Assembly: GCA_030753265.1 (NCBI GenBank)
Contig: JASMCQ010000017.1
Coordinates: forward strand, 1-36,061
DNA: 36,061 nt
Direction: 5' to 3'
Source of the DNA: Dehalococcoidia bacterium
GTDB lineage: Bacteria > Chloroflexota > Dehalococcoidia > UBA3495
Shown here: positions 15,493 to 24,175 of the stretch, piece by piece
How the letters are laid out: each line of letters begins with the position of its first letter
Position numbering within the stretch: the stretch's first letter is position 1
Program-made: the position numbers and the translations under genes
Notes under the pieces: model-generated
What the model was told of the DNA's origin: nothing
The model's input: only the letters and a program-made list of their open reading frames with translations
The model's database searches: none

Positions 15493-17235
15493 TTACCTGC
15501 CCATGGCGTAGGCGTCGCGACGAGGATCGGCGCCGGCGCTCAGTCCGCCCCGCTCCCGGTCAACCTGGATGCCGCACAGGTTACCCACCTTCACCGTCCA
15601 TTCATCCCATACCTCCACCTTGTGGCCGCGCCGCTCCAGTTCCGCCAGGGTGTCGGACGGGATTCGGCCCTCGGCCCCCACCGCCCCAGGGGTGTAGGCG
15701 TGGGGCCAGAAGGAGTTGGGAAAGCTCCAGGTGGAAATCCGGGGAGCTTCAATCGCCTGCTGCAGGTCCATCCTGAACTCGGCCACATTCAGGAACAGCT
15801 GGACCATCGACTGACATTGCACGTCCCCGCCGGGAGTGCCGAAGGGCATCCACACCTTGCCGTCCCGCATTGCCAGCGCGGGGTTCGGGGTGAGCCGCGG
15901 CCGTTTGCCCGCGACCAGGGCGCACGGGTGGTCCGGGTCCAGCCAGGTCTGGGAGCCGCGGGATGAGACCGTGAAACCAAGCCCCCGGGCCACGGGCGTG
16001 TTGCCCATGCTGTCGCTGGGGGTCGCGGAAAAGGCGTTGCCCCAACGGTCGATCACGCACAAGTAGCTGGTATCCGCCTCCATAACGCCGGCAAGCGCCT
16101 TCGGGTGGGCCACTCGGGTGGCGGGACCATCGCCGTTCTGGAAGGCCCACGGATTCCCGGCAAGGGGCATCTCGGGGGTGGCCAGCCGCGGGTCGATGGC
16201 GCCGCGCCGGTCGGCCGCGTAAGCTTTGGACATCAGCCCGTCCATGGGGACGTTCACGAAGTCCGGGTCTCCGTAGTAGCTGTGGCGGTCGGAGAAGGCG
16301 ATCTTCAGGGCTTCCAGAAGCGTGTGCAGGTAGTCCGGGCTGTTGTGGCCCATACCCTTGAGGTCATATCCTTCAAGGATTTGAAGGGTCTCGATGCTCA
16401 CCGGGCCCTGGCACCAGGGTCCGCAGGTATAAACATCTATGCCCTTGTAGCTCCCGGCGGCCGGCTTCTCCAACTTCACGTGGAAATCAGCCAGGTCCTC
16501 CATGGTCAGGAGGCCGCCCCCTTCCTGGACGAAGCGTACCATCTCCTCGCCGATATCACCCAGGTAGAAGAAGTCCCGCGCTGCCTGGATCGCGGCCTCC
16601 CGGCCCCTGGAAGCGTTATCCCGCTCCACCTCGATCAGGCGACGGAAGGTCCTCGCCAAGTCCGGCTGCACCAGCACATCGCCGATGTCCGGCACCTTTC
16701 CCCCGGGGTAATAGGCCTCCATGCTGGTCGGCCAGCCCGAGATGGGTGAATTCTCCAGGTTGTTCACCAGGGCGCGGTGGAGGGTCGCCGGGATGGGGAA
16801 CCCACCTTCGGCCAACTCCAGCGCCGGAGTGACCACCTGCTCGAAGCTCATGGTGCCGTACAGCTTGATGGCCGTCAGCCAAGCATCGGCGGCCGCCGGG
16901 GTAACCGTTCGCATGACCCCTTTAGGCAGGTCGCCGTTGACGTGGTTGTTGTAGTAGTCGATGCTGGCGGCCTTGGGCCAAACGCCCAGTCCGCTGATGG
17001 TCACCGTTTCCCCTCGCTGGGCGTCGTGCAGGATGATGGGAGCCACCCCGCCGAAACTCGTGTATTGGGGCAACGTCACGTTGATTACAATCCCGGCGGC
17101 TACCCCGGCGTCGGTGGCGTTTCCGCCCTGCTCCAGGATGCGGTAGCCCGCGGCCGTGGCCAGGTAATGTCCCGCCGAGACCATGTGGGTGGTGCCGGTT
17201 ATCAGGGGCCGGTAGCTTCTGAGTCCGATAGCCAC
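15493..17235 (-). CDS. Gamma-glutamyltransferase family protein (Ntn hydrolase)
   Basis: This 580-aa protein is a gamma-glutamyltranspeptidase homologue. The family is made as one chain that cleaves itself before a Thr, which then becomes the catalytic N-terminus of the small subunit. The candidate is Thr389 in EADTSYLCVIDRWGNAFSAT. The large-subunit landmarks GGNATDAGVAAGIVINVT and FGGVAP and the small-subunit TPNPALAMRDGK and GTPGGDVQCQSMVQ are all present. Family members usually have TTH around the nucleophile; here it is DTSY, so the substrate may differ from glutathione. There is no signal peptide, unlike periplasmic Ggt of enterics. It follows the glutamate dehydrogenase gene by 255 bases on the same strand. 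The ATG at 17235 is preceded by aggaggtg. Confidence 0.92.
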   Translation of the reverse strand: MAIGLRSYRPLITGTTHMVSAGHYLATAAGYRILEQGGNATDAGVAAGIVINVTLPQYTSFGGVAPIILHDAQRGETVTISGLGVWPKAASIDYYNNHVNGDLPKGVMRTVTPAAADAWLTAIKLYGTMSFEQVVTPALELAEGGFPIPATLHRALVNNLENSPISGWPTSMEAYYPGGKVPDIGDVLVQPDLARTFRRLIEVERDNASRGREAAIQAARDFFYLGDIGEEMVRFVQEGGGLLTMEDLADFHVKLEKPAAGSYKGIDVYTCGPWCQGPVSIETLQILEGYDLKGMGHNSPDYLHTLLEALKIAFSDRHSYYGDPDFVNVPMDGLMSKAYAADRRGAIDPRLATPEMPLAGNPWAFQNGDGPATRVAHPKALAGVMEADTSYLCVIDRWGNAFSATPSDSMGNTPVARGLGFTVSSRGSQTWLDPDHPCALVAGKRPRLTPNPALAMRDGKVWMPFGTPGGDVQCQSMVQLFLNVAEFRMDLQQAIEAPRISTWSFPNSFWPHAYTPGAVGAEGRIPSDTLAELERRGHKVEVWDEWTVKVGNLCGIQVDRERGGLSAGADPRRDAYAMGR

Positions 17236-17490
17236 AATACACCTCCTGTGAGGGTATCCTTAGATTTGGTTCCGCGCCATGGCCGCTGCGGCCCGGAGTC
17301 TGCCCGGCTGGTCCCCTGCCTCTTCTTTCGGGACAGAAGAATCAAGGGGTTTGAGGAAACACCAGACGGGGAGTTCGGAGCGGCCCGGCATCGTTGGACG
17401 AAATGATACCGTCGGCGTGGCCCGGTGTCAACGGAGGCCGGCCCGCGGCGTAGCTAGGGCGGACCGAGGCGGGACGAATGGGGCCCAAAT

Positions 17491-18741
17491 CTACACGAAC
17501 CCCCGAAGCTCCACCGCCCTGGCCACCCGTTCCACGGCGATCTCGAAAGCGGCCTGCCTGTAGGTAATGCGATCGGCGGAGACCCGCTTCCTCACCTGAT
17601 GGAACGCCTTCGTTATGGTCTTGCGCAGCTCTTCGTTGACCCGTTCCTCCTCCCAGTGGAATTCCTGCAGGTTCTGGGTCCACTCGAAATAGGAGACGAT
17701 GACCCCCCCGGCGTTGACCAGGATGTCAGGTAGGACCACCACGCCGCGATCGTTGAGGATCTCGTCCGCCACCGCGGTCATGGGGCGGTTGGCCCCCTCC
17801 AGAATGTAGGATGCCTTCACCCGGGGAGCGTTTTCAGAGGTGATGACGTTGTCGATGGCGGCGGGGACCAGTACCTCGCACTCCAGCTCCAGCAGCTCGG
17901 CGTTGGTAATACGCTCCCCGCCGGGGAAATCCGCCACCGCGCCGCCGGCCTGTCTGTGTCCCAGCAGCTCGGTGATATCCAGCCCATTTGGCGCGTAAAC
18001 CCCTCCCTGGACGTCACTCGTCGCGACTACCTTGCAACCCATGGCGTGAACCAGCCGGGCCGCCCAGGACCCGACGTTCCCGAACCCTTGTATAGCAATC
18101 CGGGCGCCGGCGGTGTCCAGGCCGTAGACCTTGGCAGCCTCCTCCAGCACGTAGGCAACGCCGCGGCCGGTCGCCGGCTCCCGGCCCAGCGAGCCGCCGA
18201 GTTCCACGGGTTTGCCCGTGACGATGGCGGGGGAATGGCCGTGGAGCTGACCGTAGGCGTCCATCATCCAGGCCATCGTTTGAGCGTTGGTACCCAGGTC
18301 CGGTGCGGGAATATCACGGTTGGGCGCCAAGAGGTGCGCGATGTTCAGGGTGTAGCGGCGAGTGAGCCGGTTCAGCTCCCTGATGCTCAGGCTGCCAGGG
18401 TCGCACTGAACGCCGCCCTTGGCGCCTCCGTAGGGAAGCTCCACCAGGGCCGTTTTCCAGGTCATCAGCGCGGCCAAGGCCCGCACCTCGTCCAGGTCCG
18501 CCGCGGGATGATACCGCACGCCCCCTTTGTATGGCCCGCGGGCGCCGTTGTGCTGAACCCGGTACCCGCTGAACACCTTAATTCGCCCATCGTCCATCCG
18601 AATTGGGACCTGTACCTGAAGCTCGCGCCAGGGCCGCCGCAGCATATCTCGGAGGCCACCGGACAGATTGAGCCGTTCGGCAGCCCGGTCAAAAAAGAGG
18701 TTCACCTGTTCGAAGGGAGTCATTGCCTCTTTCAATTCCAT
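17491..18741 (-). CDS. Glutamate dehydrogenase (Glu/Leu/Phe/Val dehydrogenase family)
   Basis: This 416-aa enzyme catalyses oxidative deamination of glutamate to 2-oxoglutarate (or the reverse). Substrate and catalytic lysines are visible: Lys72 in GPYKGGVRYHP, Lys96 in WKTAL, Lys108 in YGGAKGGV; the dinucleotide fold is in IQGFGNVGSWAA. Length and order match hexameric GDH. The ATG at 18741 (MELKEAMTPFEQV) follows gaggagg 8 nt upstream; the longer frame to 18783 adds only 14 unlikely residues. Together with the gamma-glutamyltransferase homologue it could feed glutamate nitrogen and carbon into central metabolism. NAD versus NADP preference was not resolved. Confidence 0.95.
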   Translation of the reverse strand: MELKEAMTPFEQVNLFFDRAAERLNLSGGLRDMLRRPWRELQVQVPIRMDDGRIKVFSGYRVQHNGARGPYKGGVRYHPAADLDEVRALAALMTWKTALVELPYGGAKGGVQCDPGSLSIRELNRLTRRYTLNIAHLLAPNRDIPAPDLGTNAQTMAWMMDAYGQLHGHSPAIVTGKPVELGGSLGREPATGRGVAYVLEEAAKVYGLDTAGARIAIQGFGNVGSWAARLVHAMGCKVVATSDVQGGVYAPNGLDITELLGHRQAGGAVADFPGGERITNAELLELECEVLVPAAIDNVITSENAPRVKASYILEGANRPMTAVADEILNDRGVVVLPDILVNAGGVIVSYFEWTQNLQEFHWEEERVNEELRKTITKAFHQVRKRVSADRITYRQAAFEIAVERVARAVELRGFV

Positions 18742-18888
18742 CGGCGGGGCCTCCTCAAGTGCGCACCAAATAGCGGGGGACACGGCTTCCCACTATCTCA
18801 GGATAACCGAATTGGGCGCTAATTACGCGTTCGTTCAATCTGATGTTTGATGGGTAAAAACGGTAGCGCCTTCTGGCCACCAGCCGGG

Positions 18889-21513
18889 TCACGGCTGGCA
18901 ACGGCCGGGCCGCAGTCGTCCGGTCGAAGTCTTCCGCCTGCCCACCACCAACAACAGGGAAGGCAAGACCAGCAGGGCGGCCCCCGCGGCCATAAGAATC
19001 ATCGTGGCGGTGATGATCCCGTAGGTTGAGAACATGGGCATGGGCGCGAAGCTCATCACCGCGAAACCGGCCACGCTGGAGGCCGCGGAGCCGGCCAGGG
19101 CCACGCCCGTGCCGCCGGCGGCAGCCCGGAGGGCGGCAACCGGGTCGGGGTCCCGCCGCCATTCCTCCCTGAAGCGCTGGGTCATATGGATAGAGTAGTC
19201 GATGCCCACGCCGATGGACACGGCGGCGACGGTGGCCGTGACGAAGTTCAAATGGAAGCCGGCCAGGTACATGAAAGCGTAAAGCCATGAGACCACCAGG
19301 CCGACCGGAATTATGGTCACCAGGGCAAAGGCGAATGAACGCATCCAGATGACCAGAATCACGAAGCAGGCCACCACCGCCAATGGCAGGGAGGTACTCA
19401 TAGCACGGGTGGTGGCCTGGAGCATCGATTCCCGGGTGAAAGGGGAGCCGGTCAGCCCGGCGAAGGACACGGTGGGCAGCTCCCGCAGGGGCGCCAGGTC
19501 CCTCTCCAGGGCCTCCCGGGCAACGCCCACCCTGGCCTGCTGCCGGGTACCTAGGATACCCAGGACGATGATGGTCCCCTGGTCCTGGTTCGTGGCGGGG
19601 TTATGGAAAAGGGTCTCCCGGACCTGGTCGGAGTCGTACGCCAGAGTGTCCGCGTCCAGGGGAACCCCTGCCGCCACCATGTAATCGTAGGCGGCCCGCA
19701 CCTGGGCCGGGGTGTCGGGAATCCGGTCTCCGTCGGCGTCGGTGATGGCCACGCCGGTGCCGGCCAGCACCCTGGAGCTGGCGTACTCGTTGGTGGTGAT
19801 GCGCGAGAGCAGGGTGAGGACCGTCCGGAGGTACAATGACACTTCCCCATCCTCGGTCTGCCCAACCGCCTCGTTGTCGCCCAACCGGTCCAGCAAGGCC
19901 TGGATTCCGGCCAGCGGCTCCAGGGCCGTCAGGTCTCCTTCGATGTACAGCACCGCCGGCTCGCCGGACAGGGCCGGGACGGTGTGCTGGTCCAGCTTGT
20001 CGAGGCTGACCACGAAGTCCGAATCGGCGTCGAAAAACTCCTTGACGTCCATCTCCGGCTCGAGCTGGAACGCCAGGTAAGTGGCGGCTACGGTCAGGAG
20101 AGCGACGGCGGGCAAGACGGCCCAACGGTGGCGGGCGAACAGCACCACCAGGCCACGGACAATGTCTCGGGCCAGGAGGCCGTACCTGGATGAAGGATTG
20201 GGCCGGCTTCCGGCGGGGGCCCCGGGGTTGGACGAGGCGTCTCCGGCGGCCGTCGCGATGCGCTCACGGCGCTGGTCCAGCCGCATGATCACCAGGGGGA
20301 GGAACATTCCCATGATGATATAGCTGGCGAACACGGCGACGCCGGCGGCGATGCCGAAACCGATCACGGTCTCGATGCCCGAGGTTGCGTTAGCCAGGAA
20401 GGCAACGCCGTCGGACAGCATGGCCAGGGTCAGCGCCCCCAGCACGCCGGCGAACCCGGACACCAACGCCAGGGAGGGCTGGTGGACCCGCCGGCGCTCT
20501 TCCTGGTAGCGGGCCACGGCGTGAATGACGAAGTCCACCCCCAGGGAGATCATGGCGATGGGGACGATGAGGTCCAGCGTCAAGGACGACTTGAGTCCCA
20601 GCAGGTTCGACCCCCCCCTGAGCCAGACCAGGAGCATGATCAGCGCCAGGAAGGTGAGGCCCACGACCCGAACCGAGCGCAGGGTCAGGCCCACCACCGC
20701 CAGCACCAGCACCACGGTGGCGGCGATGAAGGGGACCGCGGTACGGCCCTGCTCCTCCGACTCCAGGTTGATATCGATGGCAATGCCCCACAACCGGAAG
20801 CTGGACTGGTCTCCCCGGAGGATCTCCTGGACCCGGCGGTTGAATCGCTCCTTGCCCAGGGTAACCTCGTCGCCGGCCGGGCTGATGGTGAGGGGGCCGC
20901 CACCCAGCTTCTGATTGTCCGAGGCCACGAAGGCCGACAGCGCCTCCGCCCGCCAGTACTTGATCTCCCGGCCATCAACCAACCGCAGCTCGAAGGATGC
21001 GTCCTTGGATAGAGAGTCACGCATCGGCTCGCCGGTGGGGCTCTCCAGGATTCGATGAATGGCCTGCTTCACCTGGCCGTCGGTGGCCGTCTCCAGGGTG
21101 GCCCGGACCGAAGGGTCCAGCCGGAGCACGCCCTGCACCGCATCGGCGATGGTGAAGACGCCGAATATCTGGCGTTCATTGTCGGGGTCGTAGCCGTTGT
21201 AGAGGAGCGGCCCCAACTCGGACCGGCGCAGCGCTTCCTCGTTCAGGTACAGCTCCCAAAGGGGTTCCTGGCGCAGGATGTCCCGCTCCCGATCCTCGAT
21301 GATGACGCTGGTGATGTGGATCCGGGGCCGGAAGCGGTCGTTCACCTTCTTCTGAAGGTCGAAAACCGGTCCGCCCGGTTCTTGGGACGCCTGTTCCTCC
21401 GGGGCCATCAACACCAGAGGCACGGCCAGGAGGCCGGTGACCACCAGAACCGCGGCGATGAACCACCCGGAGTGCCGCGTCAGAAGTTCCCCGATACGTT
21501 GCCCGGTGCTTAT
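18889..21513 (-). CDS. MMPL/RND-family transporter
   Basis: This large membrane protein has two copies of the RND/MMPL unit, each with a periplasmic loop and a bundle of hydrophobic helices (e.g. LDLIVPIAMISLGVDFVIHA and ATVAAVSIGVGIDYSIHMT, both with the GxDF/GIDY motif). Related proteins export lipids or hydrophobic compounds by proton motive force. The start is unusual. A GTG at 21444 would begin in the middle of the first helix. The frame continues 23 codons further to an ATA at 21511-21513, giving STGQRIGELLTRHSGWF before the helix. The ATA overlaps the upstream gene's TAA as 'ATAA', as in the common ATGA coupling, and gaggtgg precedes it. With ATA the product is 874 aa, with GTG 851 aa. 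It is translationally coupled to the AMACR-like gene. Confidence 0.85.
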   Translation of the reverse strand: MSTGQRIGELLTRHSGWFIAAVLVVTGLLAVPLVLMAPEEQASQEPGGPVFDLQKKVNDRFRPRIHITSVIIEDRERDILRQEPLWELYLNEEALRRSELGPLLYNGYDPDNERQIFGVFTIADAVQGVLRLDPSVRATLETATDGQVKQAIHRILESPTGEPMRDSLSKDASFELRLVDGREIKYWRAEALSAFVASDNQKLGGGPLTISPAGDEVTLGKERFNRRVQEILRGDQSSFRLWGIAIDINLESEEQGRTAVPFIAATVVLVLAVVGLTLRSVRVVGLTFLALIMLLVWLRGGSNLLGLKSSLTLDLIVPIAMISLGVDFVIHAVARYQEERRRVHQPSLALVSGFAGVLGALTLAMLSDGVAFLANATSGIETVIGFGIAAGVAVFASYIIMGMFLPLVIMRLDQRRERIATAAGDASSNPGAPAGSRPNPSSRYGLLARDIVRGLVVLFARHRWAVLPAVALLTVAATYLAFQLEPEMDVKEFFDADSDFVVSLDKLDQHTVPALSGEPAVLYIEGDLTALEPLAGIQALLDRLGDNEAVGQTEDGEVSLYLRTVLTLLSRITTNEYASSRVLAGTGVAITDADGDRIPDTPAQVRAAYDYMVAAGVPLDADTLAYDSDQVRETLFHNPATNQDQGTIIVLGILGTRQQARVGVAREALERDLAPLRELPTVSFAGLTGSPFTRESMLQATTRAMSTSLPLAVVACFVILVIWMRSFAFALVTIIPVGLVVSWLYAFMYLAGFHLNFVTATVAAVSIGVGIDYSIHMTQRFREEWRRDPDPVAALRAAAGGTGVALAGSAASSVAGFAVMSFAPMPMFSTYGIITATMILMAAGAALLVLPSLLLVVGRRKTSTGRLRPGRCQP

Positions 21514-22718
21514 TGCACCACCTCACGGCTTCGCAGGTCCTCAACCTGCTCCAGGGAATATCCCATGCCGAGCAAGACTTCCTCCGTGTGCTGGCCGGTG
21601 ACGGAACCGACGAAGCGTATCTGCCCCGGCGTCTCGGACATGCGCAGGGGGATACCCACCTGGGATACCTTGCCCTCGGGAAGGCCCGGCGCCTCCACCT
21701 CCACCACCATGCCTCGATGGGCCACCTGGGGGTCCGCCAGGGCTTCCTCGATGCTGTACACCTTACCCACGGAGATGTTCTGGTCTCTCAAGAGTTCGAA
21801 CCATTCATCCCGGGTCCGGGTGCGGAAGGTGTCTTGCAGGAAGCCGAGGATTTCCTGCCGTTGTGGACCCCGGGCGCGTTGCTGCGGGACCAGGTCTTCC
21901 CGCCCCATGGTCCGGCAAAGGTTTTCCCAGAACCAGGGTTCGATGGCGGCGACGGACAGGTATTTGCCGTCACTGGTCTCGTAGACGTTATAGTAGGGAG
22001 CGGCCCCGTTCAGCATGCTCCCTCCCCGTTGGGGCGCCCGGTTCCAGGCCAGCATGTTCGATATGACGCCCTCCAGCATGTACAGCACGCCGTCGGTCAT
22101 GGCGATGTCGAGGTACTGTCCTCTTCCCGTGCGCTCTCGAGCCATCAGGGCCGCCAGGATGGTCACCGCCGCGCACAGGCCTCCCCCGGCGTAGTCCGCC
22201 ATCAGGTTGAGGGGGATTGACGGCTTTTCCTCTTCCGAGGGACCGATCAAGCCCAACGCTCCGGCCAGGGAGATGTAGTTGATGTCATGTCCCGCCAAAT
22301 GTTTGTAGGGCCCATCCTGTCCGTAGCCGGAGATGGAGCAGTAAACGATGCGCGGGTTGATCTCCTTAACCTTCTCGTAACCCACCCCCAGGCGTTCCAT
22401 CACTCCTGGACGGAACCCTTCGATCACGACGTCGGCGTCCCGGATCAGGTGGTAGAACAGCTCCAGGGCCTCGGGCTCCTTCAGGTTCAAGCCAATACTC
22501 TGTTTGTTCCGCCGTAGCGAGTTGTAGGCGGCGTGCCTTCTCTCATCCTCGGGGCTGTCGATGTGGTTCACCACCCGCTCGTACGCCACCCGGTCGCCCG
22601 TCATCGGCCGCTCCAGCATCAGCACTTCGGCGCCCAGGTCGCCCAGGATCATGGTGCAAAACATACCGGGTGTGTTCCGGCAGAAGTCCAAGACCTTGAT
22701 TCCTTCGAGAGCTTGCAT
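21510..22718 (-). CDS. CaiB/BaiF CoA-transferase family, alpha-methylacyl-CoA racemase-like
   Basis: This 402-aa protein belongs to the class III CoA-transferase fold. The residues His144 (AGHDINYIS), Asp175 (NLMADYAGGG) and Glu260 (AAIEPWFW) match the His126, Asp156 and Glu241 triad of the Mycobacterium alpha-methylacyl-CoA racemase in position and spacing, which favours racemase over transferase, though the families overlap. CoA-site elements are DLGAEVLMLERP and LNLKEPEA. The ATG at 22718 follows ggaggag by 8 nt; the open frame upstream to 23432 runs through repeats and is not coding. The downstream MMPL gene overlaps its stop. It may act on branched 2-methylacyl-CoA. Confidence 0.9.
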   Translation of the reverse strand: MQALEGIKVLDFCRNTPGMFCTMILGDLGAEVLMLERPMTGDRVAYERVVNHIDSPEDERRHAAYNSLRRNKQSIGLNLKEPEALELFYHLIRDADVVIEGFRPGVMERLGVGYEKVKEINPRIVYCSISGYGQDGPYKHLAGHDINYISLAGALGLIGPSEEEKPSIPLNLMADYAGGGLCAAVTILAALMARERTGRGQYLDIAMTDGVLYMLEGVISNMLAWNRAPQRGGSMLNGAAPYYNVYETSDGKYLSVAAIEPWFWENLCRTMGREDLVPQQRARGPQRQEILGFLQDTFRTRTRDEWFELLRDQNISVGKVYSIEEALADPQVAHRGMVVEVEAPGLPEGKVSQVGIPLRMSETPGQIRFVGSVTGQHTEEVLLGMGYSLEQVEDLRSREVVQ

Positions 22719-22754
22719 TCGCTGACTCCTCCGCCAATCAGTAAGTCCCCGCCA

Positions 22755-22760
22755 ATTATA
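22755..22760 (-). promoter_or_regulatory. Candidate -10 box (TATAAT) upstream of the AMACR-like gene
   Basis: On the minus strand the perfect TATAAT lies about 37 nt upstream of the ATG at 22718. No good -35 box sits at 16-18 nt, so the call is tentative. Confidence 0.35.
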
Positions 22761-22907
22761 GCCGACATCGGCCGGCAACCAGCGGCCCACGGATCTATTC
22801 GCGGTGGACCGGGCTTTTCGAGCGACAATATTCTTTCTGGCCAGGACCGCCGACGGCAACGGTTGCGAAAATGCGCCGCTGCCCACGAAGGGAGGCCACC
22901 CCACCAT

Positions 22908-22973
22908 CGTCATCCCGGCGAAGGCCGGGGTCCAGTCTTGCCTCCCTGGATTCCGGCCTTCGCCGGGATGACG
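22908..22973. repeat. 21-bp perfect palindrome, copy 1 (cattccggcgaaggccgg family)
   Basis: Arms 22908-22928 and 22953-22973 are exact reverse complements; the core is ccggcgaaggccgg. The inner tccag/ctgga adds 5 more pairs after a mismatch. It is a REP-like dispersed element of a kind found in many bacteria. Confidence 0.8.
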
Positions 22974-23048
22974 GAGGGGCTTCGCCGGTCTGCGGGCCGG
23001 GTAACAAGCCATTTGCGAGACTCTAGGCCAAGGCACCCTCCCCATCAT

Positions 23049-23115
23049 CGTCATTCCGGCGAAGGCCGGAATCCAGAGATGCATTGGCTGGACCCCGGCC
23101 TTCGCCGGAATGACG
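23049..23115. repeat. 21-bp perfect palindrome, copy 2
   Basis: Arms 23049-23069 and 23095-23115 pair exactly; the core again is ccggcgaaggccgg. Copy 2 starts 141 bases after copy 1, in the same orientation. A degenerate third copy lies near 13420-13482. Confidence 0.8.
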
Positions 23116-23277
23116 GACCGGGTATCTAGCCGTTTGCAAGACGTTGGACTCGTGCCGCTTCCAAGTAGCCCGGATGCTTTAGGTGGGGGGACCCCATCCT
23201 CGCCTCCCCGCGCGCGGCGGTGTAAATTGCGATAGACTTTCGTTGACTCGGGCACTCGACGAAGGCAGGAGGTGACC

Positions 23278-24054
23278 ATGGACCTGGGGCTGAACGGCAA
23301 GGTGGCAATGATAACCGGCGGGAGCCGGGGCCTGGGGAAACAGGCGGCAACGAGCCTGGCCCGAGAAGGCTGCAAGATATCGATCTGTGCCCGCGGCTCG
23401 GAGACCCTCGACGCCGCCGTGGCCGAGTTCAAGGCCCAGGGTTACCAGGTCCACGGCGTACCGGCCGACGTTACCAGTGATGACGACGCCGCCCGGTTCT
23501 ACAGCGAGACGGTCGCCAACCTGGGGTACCCCGACATCCTGGTGAACAACGTGGGCGGCCGCCGCGGCTCGGTGATCTTCGAGGAGACCAGCCTGGAACA
23601 GTTCCGCGAAGGGCTGGAGGTCAACCTGGTCAGCGCGTTCCGCATGGTGGGCCTGGTACTGCCCCACATGAAGGCCCAGGGCTGGGGACGCATCGTCAAT
23701 ATCTCCTCGATCTTCGGCCGGGAGCACGGTGGCTCCATCGATTACATGACGGCCAAAGCCGGGCTCATCGCTTTCTCCAAGCACCTGGCCCTGCAACTAG
23801 CGCCTCTCAACATCCGGGTCAACAGCGTGGCTCCAGGCTCCATCGACTTTCCCGGCGGGAGTTGGGACCGCTTCCAAAAGACCAACACCCCGGAGGTGGT
23901 GGCCGAGTTCATCGCCCGGAACCTCCCCGCGGGCCGGTTTGGCTGGCCTGAACCCATCGGCGAGACCGTGGCCTTTCTGGCGTCGGACCGGTCCGATCTG
24001 ATTACCGGCGCCTGCATCAATGTGGACGGCGGCCAGTCCCGGTCGTTGTTCTGA
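23278..24054 (+). CDS. Short-chain dehydrogenase/reductase
   Basis: This 258-aa SDR has TGGSRGLG (residues 13-20), NNVGG (90-94) and the catalytic Asn116, Ser143/144, Tyr156 and Lys160 (YMTAK). The Arg at the end of beta2 (ICARGSE) suggests NADP. The end INVDGGQSRSLF is typical. It is related to 3-oxoacyl-reductase-like enzymes and differs clearly from the tandem pair at 13.7-15.4 kb. The ATG at 23278 is preceded by aggaggtg; a GTG two codons earlier is less likely. The neighbour on the other strand is the alpha/beta hydrolase gene, with a repeat between. The substrate is unknown. Confidence 0.93.
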   Translation: MDLGLNGKVAMITGGSRGLGKQAATSLAREGCKISICARGSETLDAAVAEFKAQGYQVHGVPADVTSDDDAARFYSETVANLGYPDILVNNVGGRRGSVIFEETSLEQFREGLEVNLVSAFRMVGLVLPHMKAQGWGRIVNISSIFGREHGGSIDYMTAKAGLIAFSKHLALQLAPLNIRVNSVAPGSIDFPGGSWDRFQKTNTPEVVAEFIARNLPAGRFGWPEPIGETVAFLASDRSDLITGACINVDGGQSRSLF

Positions 24055-24055
24055 C

Positions 24056-24175
24056 AGCGGTCAGCACTCAGCTTTCAGCGATCAGCGGACGACTGTAAGC
24101 CACGGGGTTGCTGCCGGTCAGCAGATTCGAGTCGGACCACTTCTTCTTACAGCTGACAGTTGAGCGCTGACCGCT
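24056..24175. repeat. 120-bp element with 10-bp terminal inverted repeats
   Basis: agcggtcagc (24056-24065) and gctgaccgct (24166-24175) are exact inverted repeats at the ends of a non-coding stretch that fills the gap between convergent genes. The left end (cactcagctttcagcgatcagc) resembles the repeats at 12058 and 9311. It has a small MITE- or REP-like layout without a coding sequence. Confidence 0.6.

Larger units (their letters stand above)
22719..23277. other. Intergenic region with two palindromic repeats
   Basis: No gene was found in these 559 bases. They contain the two long hairpins listed separately (22908-22973 and 23049-23115) and the likely promoters of the divergent AMACR-like and SDR genes. 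Open frames through this stretch are repeat artefacts. Confidence 0.6.

Noticed and set aside
22908..23115. Repeats as a CRISPR array
   Set aside because: Only two long palindromes without regular short spacers and no cas genes.
22719..23432. N-terminal extension of the AMACR-like frame
   Set aside because: It runs through two palindromic repeats and the divergent SDR gene; the ATG at 22718 with ggaggag fits the family start.
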